Assembly (NCBI RefSeq): GCF_014395425.1
Contig: NZ_CP060711.1
Location: 992,001 to 1,056,000 of the forward strand
Length of the DNA stretch: 64,000 nucleotides
DNA from: Thermomonas brevis
Lineage (GTDB): Bacteria; Pseudomonadota; Gammaproteobacteria; Xanthomonadales; Xanthomonadaceae
Direction: 5' to 3'
Part shown: positions 40,557-48,710 of the stretch, one piece after another
Position numbering within the stretch: the stretch's first letter is position 1
How the letters are laid out: every line of letters starts with the position of its first letter
Translations under genes and position numbers: made by a program
Notes under the pieces: generated by a model
What the model saw: only the letters and a program-made list of their open reading frames with translations
The model's database searches: none
Told to the model about the DNA's origin: nothing

Positions 40557-40780
40557 CACTAAAAGCGGCGCATCGCATTTGCAGTTCTGCACGCTCGCAT
40601 CATCCCATTTTTCGGTGTCGCAGATATCAGCCTCACCGCTTGTCACTTCGCCGTAGTTCACCGCGCTACGGCGCAGCACAAAGCAGCCGCGCCTCCGGCT
40701 TCGCAATGTCTCGCTCGTTCATCAAGAGCAACAACAGCAGTACACTCGGGTTGGGTCATACGCTGTCGTCAAGAGCCGTG
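40557..40780 (+). other. Cassette 17: non-coding, family A
   Basis: Family A block in the 3' half. The 5' half (GGCGCATCGCATTTGC onwards) is shared with cassette 33. Confidence 0.8.
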
Positions 40781-40840
40781 GCCTAACAATTCGTTCAAGC
40801 CGACGCCGCTTCGCGGCGCGGCTTAACTCAGGCGTTAGGC
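40781..40840 (+). repeat. attC 17
   Basis: Cores GCCTAAC and GTTAGGC, arm pair GTT/AAC. Confidence 0.95.
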
Positions 40841-41065
40841 CACTAAAAGCGTCGCAAGGTATTGGTGCTTTTACATGCGCTCCTGCTCTTGTTGCCGCGT
40901 ATCGCAATCGCCAAGCCTCATTGCCCGTCGCTCCGTCTCAATTCCCCGCTCTACGGCGCAGCACAAAGCAGCCGCGCCTCCGGCTTCGCAATGTCTCGCT
41001 CGTTCTTCAAGAGCCAGATCAGCAGTACACTCGGGCTAGGTCATTCGCCATCGTCAAGAGCAGTG
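40841..41065 (+). other. Cassette 18: non-coding, family A
   Basis: Family A block in the 3' half; the 5' half is particular to this copy, and the TACG hairpin stem is weaker (GCTCTACGGCGC). Confidence 0.8.
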
Positions 41066-41125
41066 GCCTAACAATTCGTTCAAGCCGATGCCGCTTCGCG
41101 GCACGGCTTAACTCAGGCGTTAGGC
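41066..41125 (+). repeat. attC 18
   Basis: Cores GCCTAAC and GTTAGGC, arm pair GTT/AAC, inner arm TGCCGC/GCGGCA. Confidence 0.95.
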
Positions 41126-41365
41126 CACTAAGAGCAGGTGCATCGCAGCAGGTCATGCGCATGCTTGTTTGTTCGCGCTCCTCAGCAAGAAAGCCGCTGC
41201 ACTCTAGCACTGCAAGTCTCATCGGGCCGCACTTCGTTGAGACACCTCGCGCTACGGCGCAGCACAAAGCAGCCGCGCCTCCGCCTCCGTTATGCCTCGC
41301 GTTCATCAAGAGCCAGATCGGCAGTACACTCGGGTGCAGGTCATGCACCATCGTCAGGAGCAGTG
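41126..41365 (+). other. Cassette 19: non-coding, family A (subtype with CGAAACAGG-like start)
   Basis: Family A. The 5' half contains CTCCTCAGCAAGAAAGCCGC, the hallmark of the subtype shared with cassettes 26, 30, 35, 43, 46, 47 and 56. Confidence 0.8.
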
Positions 41366-41425
41366 GCCTAACAATTCGTTCAAGCCGACGCCGCTTCGCG
41401 GCGCGGCTTAACTCAGGTGTTAGGC
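41366..41425 (+). repeat. attC 19
   Basis: Cores GCCTAAC and GTTAGGC, arm pair GTT/AAC, AGGTGTT in the 3' spacer. Confidence 0.95.
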
Positions 41426-41428
41426 GCC

Positions 41429-41818
41429 ATGAAAACGAAGTTGGGCTTCTGGCTCTATTTCATCGGTCTACAACTGGTTCCAGCATTGGTCGTAGTAAGC
41501 ACTATAACTACACCTCAAAGAACAACATGGAATGAGTTCCTACATCTTTGGCTCTTTTTTGGATTCCCTCAGCTTCTGACTGCCTCATTTGCTCTCGCAA
41601 AAAGCCTCAGAGACTCAAGCCTACTGGCTTCACTTCTGTTATTAGACCTCGCGCTCATTGGCTTTAGCTGGTGGGCTTCAACCAGATCTGACCCAGCATC
41701 CGCCGGAGATCCATGGCTTGCATACCTTCCTTTTGGTCTGATCTCGTTTCTAGTCTGTGGGCTGCTACCATCGGCAGCAAGCTACTTATGGCGTCGCGCT
41801 TCACGGCTCGGCGCCTAA
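41429..41818 (+). CDS. Cassette 20: membrane protein
   Basis: A 129-residue protein starting MKTKLGFWLYFIGLQLVP with four likely membrane segments. The ATG is three bases after the attC core and the stop is in attC 20. No family recognised. Confidence 0.75.
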   Translation: MKTKLGFWLYFIGLQLVPALVVVSTITTPQRTTWNEFLHLWLFFGFPQLLTASFALAKSLRDSSLLASLLLLDLALIGFSWWASTRSDPASAGDPWLAYLPFGLISFLVCGLLPSAASYLWRRASRLGA

Positions 41819-41872
41819 CAATTCATTCAAGCCGACACCGCTTCGCGGCGCGGCTTAATTCAGGCGTTAGGG
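41813..41872 (+). repeat. attC 20
   Basis: Cores GCCTAAC and GTTAGGG, arm pair ATT/AAT, one inner mismatch. Confidence 0.94.
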
Positions 41873-41876
41873 GGCT

Positions 41877-42323
41877 ATGGAAGTGTCCAAGAGTCGTGCC
41901 GCATTACTTCGTGAGATTTTCGCGCAAGGTTTCCGGACCCCGGACTGGCGTCACAAAGAACCACCACCTGTTGTTTCGGCGGAGATGTTCTTTGCCGATA
42001 ACGACGACAATGAGTGCATCGCTGTCAATCTTGACGATCACCCCGGCGTAGACTTTTTTAGGAGCAAGCTTGCTGATATCGCAGCCAAGCCCGAGGTAGC
42101 TGCGGTGCTAGTCAATATCTATGACCTAGACCCGGTCATCTATGGCGGCTGGCCGTATGCGGAGAACGTCCACATACTTACCTCAGCTCCTGAGGAGATA
42201 GTCCAGGATTGGGCCGCCGAGCTGCACTCCGATGGGGCTGCAGAGGGCTGGCCATACGGTGAACCACGGCAGCACCCGCAGGCGGTGGACGGTCAACGTT
42301 GGTGGTGGCTGTCTTGGGACTAG
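41877..42323 (+). CDS. Cassette 21: hypothetical protein
   Basis: A 148-residue acidic soluble protein starting MEVSKSRAALLREIF and ending in a tryptophan-rich stretch (RWWWLSWD). It looks like an orphan immunity-type protein, but no family is recognised. Confidence 0.75.
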   Translation: MEVSKSRAALLREIFAQGFRTPDWRHKEPPPVVSAEMFFADNDDNECIAVNLDDHPGVDFFRSKLADIAAKPEVAAVLVNIYDLDPVIYGGWPYAENVHILTSAPEEIVQDWAAELHSDGAAEGWPYGEPRQHPQAVDGQRWWWLSWD

Positions 42324-42325
42324 CC

Positions 42326-42385
42326 CCCTAACAATTCATTCAAGCCGACACCGCTTCGCGGCGCGGCTTAATTCAGGCGTTAGGT
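42326..42385 (+). repeat. attC 21
   Basis: Cores CCCTAAC and GTTAGGT, arm pair ATT/AAT, one inner mismatch. Confidence 0.93.
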
Positions 42386-42396
42386 GCGCAACGGGC

Positions 42397-42657
42397 ATGC
42401 CAAGCAACCCCTACTCTGCCGTAATCGGTCGCTATTTCGAGATCGCGCTTTGTTCAACTGGCGCAGCACTGTTTTTGTACTTGGCAACTTATTGCATCTC
42501 ATCAGGACGAGCGTCTGGCCTAGGGCGCTACAGCAGAATCGCGGGACAGTCCTACACTGCCGCAGACAATCCATCACAATTCTGGCTCATCGTTCTATTT
42601 CACATAGTCGCGGGTGCGTTGTTCGCGCTGTTTGCTTGGCGCGCATACCGCAGGTAG
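42397..42657 (+). CDS. Cassette 22: small membrane protein
   Basis: An 86-residue protein starting MPSNPYSAVIGRYFEIAL with two membrane segments (about 12 to 35 and 62 to 80). No family recognised. Confidence 0.7.
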   Translation: MPSNPYSAVIGRYFEIALCSTGAALFLYLATYCISSGRASGLGRYSRIAGQSYTAADNPSQFWLIVLFHIVAGALFALFAWRAYRR

Positions 42658-42660
42658 CGC

Positions 42661-42720
42661 ACCTAACAATTCATTCAAGCCGACGCCGCTTCGCGGCGCG
42701 GCTTAATTCAGGTGTTAGGC
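42661..42720 (+). repeat. attC 22
   Basis: Cores ACCTAAC and GTTAGGC, arm pair ATT/AAT. Confidence 0.95.
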
Positions 42721-42724
42721 GCTT

Positions 42725-42952
42725 ATGGGCATGACAGCTAAGAATCGAGAGTTTCTTGTTCTCGCAGGCTTGATCGCCGGTGCCGCAGCGGCCTTGCTCC
42801 TGTTCCGTGACGGCATTGGCATTGTTGTCTTTCTTGCACTTGTCGTTGCCACTCTCATCCAATTAGTCCGTGTTGCACTTGGCAGCGGCAAGAGCAAAAC
42901 TCTAGGTCAACTATGGGCTGCTCTCAAAGACGCTTTCTGGGGCATTGGTTGA
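42725..42952 (+). CDS. Cassette 23: small membrane protein
   Basis: A 75-residue protein starting MGMTAKNREFLVLAGLIAG with two membrane segments and a short amphipathic end. A start at the second Met is possible. Confidence 0.7.
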   Translation: MGMTAKNREFLVLAGLIAGAAAALLLFRDGIGIVVFLALVVATLIQLVRVALGSGKSKTLGQLWAALKDAFWGIG

Positions 42953-42972
42953 GTCGGCGTGTGCGGGGACGC

Positions 42973-43032
42973 GTCTAACAATTCATTCAAGCCGACACCG
43001 CTTCGCGGCGCGGCTTAATTCAAGCGTTAGCC
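42973..43032 (+). repeat. attC 23
   Basis: Cores GTCTAAC and GTTAGCC, arm pair ATT/AAT, one inner mismatch. Confidence 0.93.
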
Positions 43033-43047
43033 CTCATTGGAGAGATT

Positions 43048-43527
43048 ATGGGTGATTCAAAGATCGCGAAGATTCCGTACGATGAGAGGACGGATGATCA
43101 GAAGCTCGCCTCAAATTGGAAGAAGGCGGCCGGGCAATTCGAACGTGAGGAGTGGTCAGCATCTGTTGTTCGTGTTGCAACGTCCGCGGAAATTTCAGCA
43201 AACATCTACATCAGACATTTCTTAATTGATCGCTATGCACTGCCTTCAAGTTATGTAGACGAGCTTCTTTTTAGTGCTAACGGCTTAGAGGGAAAATTCA
43301 ACAAGCTCGTTCGGCCGGCTGCGCAGCACCTCGGCACTTGGAACGACCTGAGGCGGCTCAAAACCAGCAAGATTGAGGTGCTCCACAAGCACCGAAATGG
43401 TGTAGTCCATGCTGGCAAGTTCAAGAGTAAAGCCGATGCCAAGTCGGCGTTTGCGCTGAGCTTGGCCATCATCACTGCGCTTGCCCCTGATCAGGCAGTG
43501 CATCTACGTCTGCCATATGAGGGCTAA
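43048..43527 (+). CDS. Cassette 24: HEPN-like protein
   Basis: A 159-residue mainly helical protein starting MGDSKIAKIPYDERTDD, preceded by GGAGAG. The segment KHRNGVVHAGKF carries the R-x4-H pattern of HEPN RNases and RNA-binding proteins, near the end of a helical bundle as expected. Stop in the attC core. The HEPN call is by eye. Confidence 0.72.
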   Translation: MGDSKIAKIPYDERTDDQKLASNWKKAAGQFEREEWSASVVRVATSAEISANIYIRHFLIDRYALPSSYVDELLFSANGLEGKFNKLVRPAAQHLGTWNDLRRLKTSKIEVLHKHRNGVVHAGKFKSKADAKSAFALSLAIITALAPDQAVHLRLPYEG

Positions 43528-43581
43528 CAATTCATTCAAGCCGACGCCGCTTCGCGGCGCGGCTTAATTCAGGCGTTAGGC
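43522..43581 (+). repeat. attC 24
   Basis: Cores GGCTAAC and GTTAGGC, arm pair ATT/AAT. Confidence 0.95.
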
Positions 43582-43805
43582 CACTAAAAAGCAAGCGCAC
43601 CAATTTGCACTTCCGTGATCTTCGGGTTCTTGCTGTCCACTATCGCAATCGTCAGATTTGTCGCTCGTTACTTCGCCGTAGTTCACTGCGCTACGGCGCA
43701 GCACAAAGCGGCCGCGCCTCCGCTTTCGTCTTGGCTCGCTCGTTCATCAAGAGCCAGATCAGCAGTACACTCGGGGCAGGTCATGCGCCATCGTTAAGAG
43801 CCGTG
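43582..43805 (+). other. Cassette 25: non-coding, family A
   Basis: Family A, with the 5' part (CAATCGTCAGATTTGTCGC) also seen in cassette 8 and the longer CTGCGC-TACG-GCGCAG hairpin. Confidence 0.8.
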
Positions 43806-43865
43806 GCCTAACAATTCATTCAAGCCGACACCGCTTCGCGGTGCGGCTTAATTCAAGCGTTAGGC
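43806..43865 (+). repeat. attC 25
   Basis: Cores GCCTAAC and GTTAGGC, arm pair ATT/AAT, inner arm CACCGC/GCGGTG. Confidence 0.95.
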
Positions 43866-44105
43866 CACTAAGAGCAAGCGCATCGAAACAGGTTATGCGC
43901 GTGCCTATTTGCTCCCGCTCCTCGGCAAGGAAAGCCGCTGCATTCTGCCCTGCAAGTCTCACTGGCCGCACTTCGTTGAGATACCTCGCGCTACGGCGCA
44001 GCACAAAGCGGCCGCGCCTCCGGCTTCGCAGTGTCTCGCCCGTTCTTCAAGTGCCAGATCGGCAGTACACTCGGGCCAGGTCATGCGTCGTCGGCAAGGG
44101 CAGTG
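43866..44105 (+). other. Cassette 26: non-coding, family A
   Basis: Family A, same subtype as cassette 19. It directly follows another family A cassette. Confidence 0.8.
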
Positions 44106-44165
44106 GCCTAACAATTCGTTCAAGCCGATGCCGCTTCGCGGCACGGCTTAACTCAGGCGTTAGGC
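44106..44165 (+). repeat. attC 26
   Basis: Cores GCCTAAC and GTTAGGC, arm pair GTT/AAC, inner arm TGCCGC/GCGGCA. Confidence 0.95.
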
Positions 44166-44501
44166 ATGCCGGGACACACCTCATCATCTTGGAAGATTCT
44201 CTTAGCGACAATGACGCTCTTGCCGCTCATCAGCTGCTCATCGCCTGACAACCACAACAACAAACCGGGTTCACTAATTGCCGAAAGTGAAGGACTTGAG
44301 ATAAGCCAGAAGGCTGCCGAGAAACATGGCTATGACCTTCGGCAGTACAGGCTAGACACCTTCGGTGATCGAACAGGTGGCGGTGACAAAGAGTGGCTCT
44401 TCGTTTATCTATGCACTCCCGGGCCCGCACCACCTGGTTGCAGTTTTATGGTTGTGGTAGATAGGCAAACGGGCAGTGCAGAAGTTCATCCGGGCATGTA
44501 G
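44166..44501 (+). CDS. Cassette 27: predicted lipoprotein
   Basis: A 111-residue protein starting MPGHTSSSWKILLATMTLLP with lipobox LISCSS near residue 24. The C-terminal part (FMVVVDRQTGSAEVHPG) resembles small beta-sheet domains of NTF2- or PepSY-like lipoproteins. The ATG touches the attC core directly, so any ribosome-binding site lies inside attC 26. Confidence 0.75.
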   Translation: MPGHTSSSWKILLATMTLLPLISCSSPDNHNNKPGSLIAESEGLEISQKAAEKHGYDLRQYRLDTFGDRTGGGDKEWLFVYLCTPGPAPPGCSFMVVVDRQTGSAEVHPGM

Positions 44502-44510
44502 CGGCTGCAT

Positions 44511-44570
44511 GCCTAACAATTCATTCAAGCCGACGCCGCTTCGCGGCGCGGCTTAATTCAGGCGTTAGGC
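44511..44570 (+). repeat. attC 27
   Basis: Cores GCCTAAC and GTTAGGC, arm pair ATT/AAT. Confidence 0.95.
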
Positions 44571-44588
44571 CCCTTAGGAGACAGGCTC

Positions 44589-45419
44589 GTGCTTTCAGCC
44601 GCTGAAAAGCTTATGCAAACCACAGTGCGGCTCGAATGCCTGCTCCGAAACGGCAAGACTTCCACTGGCACCGGCTTCTTCTTTTCGTTCAAGCTAGACG
44701 AGAAGACACGCATTCCTCTGATAGTTACGAACAAGCACGTAATTAACGACAGCACCAGGGGCACCTTCGTTCTTACAAAACGAGACGACGCAGGTGAGCC
44801 GATAGTCGGGTCTTATGAGCCAGTTCAATTAGATCACTTCGAGTCTCATTGGCTGAAGCATCCTGATCCTAACGTTGACTTGGCAGTATTTCCTATGGCG
44901 CATCTTCTCAACGGCGCTGAACAAGCCGGAAAGAATTTTTTCTTTCTGCCTCTGGATGAGTCGTTTATTCCATCGAGCGAGGTGTTGGCTGGACTCGGAG
45001 GGATCGAAGACATAACAATGATTGGCTATCCCAATGGGATATGGGACATTCGGAACAACATGCCCATAGTGCGAAGGGGCATTACCGCCACCAACCTAAA
45101 GCATGATTACAACGGCCTTCCAATCTTCGTAATAGATTGCGCGTGTTTCCCTGGCTCAAGTGGCAGTCCTGTATTGATCTTCAATCAAGGCGGCTACATG
45201 GATGCAAATGGCAATCTGACTCTTGGTGGTACGCGGGTCATCTTGTTAGGCGTTCTTTTTGCTGGTCCTCAACATGTCGCAGAGGGCGAGATCAAAACTA
45301 TCGACGTGCCGTTACAGCAGCTCTCTATTAGCATGTCCAAGATTCCGAACAACCTCGGATTTGTCGTTAAGTCACAGAAGCTCCAAGATTTCCGGGCCCA
45401 ACTGGCAGCAGGGGCCTAA
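44589..45419 (+). CDS. Cassette 28: trypsin-like serine protease
   Basis: A 276-residue protein and the largest clear enzyme of the array. The GTG start has the ribosome-binding site TAGGAG. The chymotrypsin-fold triad is visible: His50 in TNKHV, Asp97 in NVDLAVF and Ser191 in PGSSGSPV. There is no signal peptide, so it should act in the cytoplasm. Stop in the attC core. Substrate unknown; solitary trypsin-like proteases also occur in defence islands, which is only suggestive. Confidence 0.88.
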   Translation: MLSAAEKLMQTTVRLECLLRNGKTSTGTGFFFSFKLDEKTRIPLIVTNKHVINDSTRGTFVLTKRDDAGEPIVGSYEPVQLDHFESHWLKHPDPNVDLAVFPMAHLLNGAEQAGKNFFFLPLDESFIPSSEVLAGLGGIEDITMIGYPNGIWDIRNNMPIVRRGITATNLKHDYNGLPIFVIDCACFPGSSGSPVLIFNQGGYMDANGNLTLGGTRVILLGVLFAGPQHVAEGEIKTIDVPLQQLSISMSKIPNNLGFVVKSQKLQDFRAQLAAGA

Positions 45420-45474
45420 CAATTCATTCAAGCCGACGCCGCTTCGCGGCGCGGCTTAATTCAAGCGTTAGCCA
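45415..45474 (+). repeat. attC 28
   Basis: Cores GCCTAAC and GTTAGCC, arm pair ATT/AAT. Confidence 0.94.
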
Positions 45475-45489
45475 GCACTGGAGAATGCA

Positions 45490-45918
45490 ATGAAATTCGC
45501 AGGAAGAAGAGTGGAAAAATCTCGCACTGCTTATCTTCACATTATGCTTGTCGCCTTGATTTGCATCGCAGCCGCACCGACGCATGCGCAAGAAAAGCCA
45601 AAGCAAGGTGCCGACATCAGTCGCGCGACTGATGCAGTAATGAGAGATTATGAAGACGCAGCAAAGAATGACATTCGCCGCTTTTGCTCCATGGAATGGC
45701 CGGAAGACTTCTCCATGCAAAAGCACTGCGTAGAAGAACAAACTGAAGCCCGAGACAAGGCCCAAAAGATAGACATCACGGCCTCACAAGTAGCAATGAA
45801 AATATGGGGCCACTGCACATCAGAGTGGACAGACAAGACCACCGATCTAACTGATTGGGCAATGATGTATCACTGCTATGAAGAGCAGATGTCCGCATAC
45901 CATTCTTTGAACCCGTGA
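45490..45918 (+). CDS. Cassette 29: secreted protein
   Basis: A 142-residue protein with an N-terminal signal peptide (cleavage near THAQ, residue 34) and four cysteines in the mature part (FCSMEW, KHCVEE, GHCTSEW, YHCYEE) that may form two disulfides. GGAGA lies upstream of the ATG. No family recognised. Confidence 0.78.
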   Translation: MKFAGRRVEKSRTAYLHIMLVALICIAAAPTHAQEKPKQGADISRATDAVMRDYEDAAKNDIRRFCSMEWPEDFSMQKHCVEEQTEARDKAQKIDITASQVAMKIWGHCTSEWTDKTTDLTDWAMMYHCYEEQMSAYHSLNP

Positions 45919-45923
45919 GCGCT

Positions 45924-45983
45924 GGCTAACAATTCGTTCAAGCCGATGCCGCTTCGCGGCACGGCTTAACTCAGGCGTTAGGC
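45924..45983 (+). repeat. attC 29
   Basis: Cores GGCTAAC and GTTAGGC, arm pair GTT/AAC, inner arm TGCCGC/GCGGCA. Confidence 0.95.
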
Positions 45984-46223
45984 CACTGAGAGCAAGCGCA
46001 TCGAAACAGGTCATGCGCAAACTTGTTGTTCCCGCTCCTCGGCAAAGAAAGCGGCTGTACGTCATTCAGCAAAGCGCACTAAGCCGCACTTCGTTGAGAC
46101 ACCTCGCGCTACGGCGCAGCACAAAGCGGCCGCGCCTCCGGCTTCGCAATGTCTCGCTCGTTCATCAAGAGCAACAACAGCAGTACACTCGGGCCAGGTC
46201 ATGCGTCGTCGGCAAGAGCCATG
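45984..46223 (+). other. Cassette 30: non-coding, family A
   Basis: Family A, cassette 19 subtype; almost identical to cassette 46. Confidence 0.8.
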
Positions 46224-46283
46224 GCCTAACAATTCGTTCAAGCCGACACCGCTTCGCGGCGCGGCTTAACTCAAGCGTTAGCC
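46224..46283 (+). repeat. attC 30
   Basis: Cores GCCTAAC and GTTAGCC, arm pair GTT/AAC, one inner mismatch. Confidence 0.94.
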
Positions 46284-46297
46284 ACTCATGGGGAACT

Positions 46298-46705
46298 ATG
46301 GACACTCAAGCAATTTTTTGGATCGTGCTTATTGTCATTGCCTTCGGCGTAATCGCATTGTTGGCAATTTACAAATTCGGGCATTCCTTATTTGGTCGCT
46401 TCTTTGCGCGTGAGTGGCCTGACTTCTTCATGCACTATCGGCATGGACCGCAACCATTGCCAGCACGATCAGTCGTTGATCTGATTACCGATTTCAGAGA
46501 GAGGCGTAACGACTTCTGGCTCGCCTACGGTCAAATCGTAATTGCCTTGATCATCGCCGTTCTTCTCACAGTATTGCTACTCACCAAAACGATTTCAGCT
46601 GAGGCTGGCCTTCCAATTCTGTCGGCGATCTCCGGATTTGCCATTGCCAAAGGCACTACCGCAGCTCGAGTTCGTGCGCCCGATGACACGCCGGATCGTG
46701 GCTAA
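46298..46705 (+). CDS. Cassette 31: membrane protein, identical to cassette 16
   Basis: The same 135-residue protein as cassette 16, including its attC. Upstream and downstream cassettes differ, so the unit moved as a single cassette. Confidence 0.8.
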   Translation: MDTQAIFWIVLIVIAFGVIALLAIYKFGHSLFGRFFAREWPDFFMHYRHGPQPLPARSVVDLITDFRERRNDFWLAYGQIVIALIIAVLLTVLLLTKTISAEAGLPILSAISGFAIAKGTTAARVRAPDDTPDRG

Positions 46706-46759
46706 CAATTCATTCAAGCCGAACCCGCTTCGCGGGTCGGCTTAATTCAGTTGTTAGGC
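46700..46759 (+). repeat. attC 31
   Basis: Cores GGCTAAC and GTTAGGC, arm pair ATT/AAT, inner arm ACCCGC/GCGGGT; same as attC 16. Confidence 0.94.
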
Positions 46760-46966
46760 AGCGCTGGAACTAGATCTTTAGCATTCGGGGTCAAGAAGCT
46801 TGAAGTTGTCCGCACGCCCCACCATTCAAAGCCTCGGCCACAGTCTCCGTGCAGCCTTAAAGCGGCTGCACTCCATCTGCGGGACAGTCCTTTGCAAGAA
46901 GCATCGGCAGGCCACACAAGAGCAGTTTCGCTTTGTTCTTGCGGTGTTGCATCCCGGCCAGTCGCT
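46760..46966 (+). other. Cassette 32: non-coding, family B
   Basis: Family B starts AGCGCTGGAACTAGATC and contains the hairpin arms GTGCAGCC and GGCTGCAC. No credible ORF. Confidence 0.8.
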
Positions 46967-47026
46967 GCCTAACAATTCGTTCAAGCCGATGCCGCTTCGC
47001 GGCACGGCTTAACTCAGGCGTTAGGC
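46967..47026 (+). repeat. attC 32
   Basis: Cores GCCTAAC and GTTAGGC, arm pair GTT/AAC, inner arm TGCCGC/GCGGCA. Confidence 0.95.
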
Positions 47027-47251
47027 CACTAAAAGCGGCGCATCGCATTTGCAGTTCTGCACGCTCGCATCATCCCGTTGTTCGGTGTCGCAACTGTCAA
47101 CCTCACCGCTTGTCACTTCGCCGTAGTTCACCGCGCTACGGCGCAGCACAAAGCGGCCGCGCCTCCGGCTTCGCAATGTCTCGCTCGTTCATCAAGAGCC
47201 AGATCGGCAGTACACTCGGATGCAGGTCATGTGCCATCGTCAGGAGCAGTG
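47027..47251 (+). other. Cassette 33: non-coding, family A
   Basis: Family A, with a 5' half close to that of cassette 17. Confidence 0.8.
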
Positions 47252-47311
47252 GCCTAACAATTCATTCAAGCCGACGCCGCTTCGCGGCGCGGCTTAATTC
47301 AGGCGTTAGGC
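47252..47311 (+). repeat. attC 33
   Basis: Cores GCCTAAC and GTTAGGC, arm pair ATT/AAT. Confidence 0.95.
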
Positions 47312-47316
47312 CTCTC

Positions 47317-47529
47317 ATGATCAATCCGCCGTGGACCAGCGAAGGAAAGACTGTCGCACAGCTGATAGAAGAGCTGCAGTCCTTCAGTGATCACTCCCTA
47401 GAAGTGCGGCTTTCCGTAGACGGCGGCGCTACCTCGGTGCCAATCTCGCTCGTCGCGAAAGTTCAAGGGAAATATGCGGTTCTGGAGAACTGCCAGGATG
47501 TCCCGACAGCTATCCAGCATCGTGGCTGA
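47317..47529 (+). CDS. Cassette 34: small hypothetical protein
   Basis: A 70-residue soluble protein starting MINPPWTSEGKTVAQLIEEL. The ATG is five bases after the attC core. No family recognised. Confidence 0.68.
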   Translation: MINPPWTSEGKTVAQLIEELQSFSDHSLEVRLSVDGGATSVPISLVAKVQGKYAVLENCQDVPTAIQHRG

Positions 47530-47532
47530 GAG

Positions 47533-47592
47533 GCCTAACAATTCGTTCAAGCCGACGCCGCTTCGCGGCGCGGCTTAACTCAGGCGTTAGGC
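47533..47592 (+). repeat. attC 34
   Basis: Cores GCCTAAC and GTTAGGC, arm pair GTT/AAC. Confidence 0.95.
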
Positions 47593-47831
47593 CACCAGGA
47601 GCAGCGGCGTCGAAACAGTCATACGCATGCTTGTTTTATCCCGCTCTTCGGCAAAGAAGCGGCTGTACTTCATCTGGCAAAGCGCACTGAGCCGCATTTC
47701 GCCGAAACACCTCGCGCTACGGCGCAGCTCAAAGCGGCCGCGCCTCCGCCTTCGTCATGTTTCGCTCGTTCATCGAGAGCAACATCGGCAGTACACTCGG
47801 GTTGGGTCATGCGCTGTCGTCAAGAGCAGTG
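47593..47831 (+). other. Cassette 35: non-coding, family A
   Basis: Family A, cassette 19 subtype, a more diverged copy. Confidence 0.8.
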
Positions 47832-47891
47832 GCCTAACAATTCGTTCAAGCCGACGCCGCTTCGCGGCGCGGCTTAACTCAAGCGTTAGGC
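47832..47891 (+). repeat. attC 35
   Basis: Cores GCCTAAC and GTTAGGC, arm pair GTT/AAC. Confidence 0.95.
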
Positions 47892-48084
47892 AGCGCTGGA
47901 ACTAGATCTTTAGCATTCGGGGTCAAGAAACTTGAAGTTGTCTGCACGCCCAATCATTCAAAGCCTCGGCCACAGTCTCCGTGCAGCCTTAGAGCGGCTG
48001 CACTCCGTCTGCGGGATAGTTCTGACAGGCCACACAAGAGCGCTTTCGCTTTGTTCTTGCGGTGTTGCATCTCGGCCAGTCGCT
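47892..48084 (+). other. Cassette 36: non-coding, family B (shortened)
   Basis: Family B copy lacking about 14 bases after the main hairpin (the GCAAGAAGCATCGG part). The hairpin itself is kept. Confidence 0.8.
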
Positions 48085-48144
48085 GCCTAACAATTCGTTC
48101 AAGCCGATGCCGCTTCGCGGCACGGCTTAACTCAGGCGTTAGGT
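48085..48144 (+). repeat. attC 36
   Basis: Cores GCCTAAC and GTTAGGT, arm pair GTT/AAC, inner arm TGCCGC/GCGGCA. Confidence 0.95.
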
Positions 48145-48148
48145 GCGC

Positions 48149-48598
48149 ATGGAAATCTTCGGTTGGCACGGAGGTTGGGGTAACTTCACATCAGTAGATC
48201 CTCGGCACCTTGGGTCTGGAGAGGGAGATGCTCAAGGCCGGGGATTCCATTTCGCTGAGACCCTAGCTGGGGGTCAGTACTACGCTACATGGGCAAAAGA
48301 ACGGAAGGGACAAGGATTCCTTCACCGCGTCAAGTTGACTGTCCCAGAAGGATGCCTGTGGAGGCACCCCGATGAATCAGCATGGCACCCCGCCAAGGGA
48401 GACGCTTACACCTACTCTAGTTCTAGTTATTGCATCCTTCGGCGAGATCGCGGTGATATCGTTGCTGCCAACCATCTAAAGTCGCTAGGTGTCTGGGCGT
48501 TTATGATCTGGGAGCATAACCCACCAGCCCACGGACATACATATGTGGTACTTGAGCCGTCTGCGATCTCTATAGTTGAGTCGAGACCATATCCGTAA
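48149..48598 (+). CDS. Cassette 37: possible ADP-ribosyltransferase-fold protein
   Basis: A 149-residue protein starting MEIFGWHGGWGNFTSVD. The order of an early WHGG, a GFHFAETLAGGQYYA segment and a central beta region resembles small ADP-ribosyltransferase-like domains (H-G, then F-x-F/Y near A-x-x-Y). I cannot confirm the catalytic Glu, so this is tentative. ATG four bases after the attC core. Confidence 0.75.
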   Translation: MEIFGWHGGWGNFTSVDPRHLGSGEGDAQGRGFHFAETLAGGQYYATWAKERKGQGFLHRVKLTVPEGCLWRHPDESAWHPAKGDAYTYSSSSYCILRRDRGDIVAANHLKSLGVWAFMIWEHNPPAHGHTYVVLEPSAISIVESRPYP

Positions 48599-48625
48599 AC
48601 AGGTGTTCATTCATCCCGCGTGCGC

Positions 48626-48685
48626 ACCTAACAATTCATTCAAGCCGACGCCGCTTCGCGGCGCGGCTTAATTCAGGCGTTAGGC
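48626..48685 (+). repeat. attC 37
   Basis: Cores ACCTAAC and GTTAGGC, arm pair ATT/AAT. Confidence 0.95.
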
Positions 48686-48710
48686 ACCACATTCAACATA
48701 AGGGCAACTC

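Noticed and set aside
46013..46705. A 230-residue frame joining a family A cassette, attC 30 and the cassette 31 protein
   Set aside because: It only reads through the attC by chance; the identical protein in cassette 16 starts at its own ATG after a different cassette.
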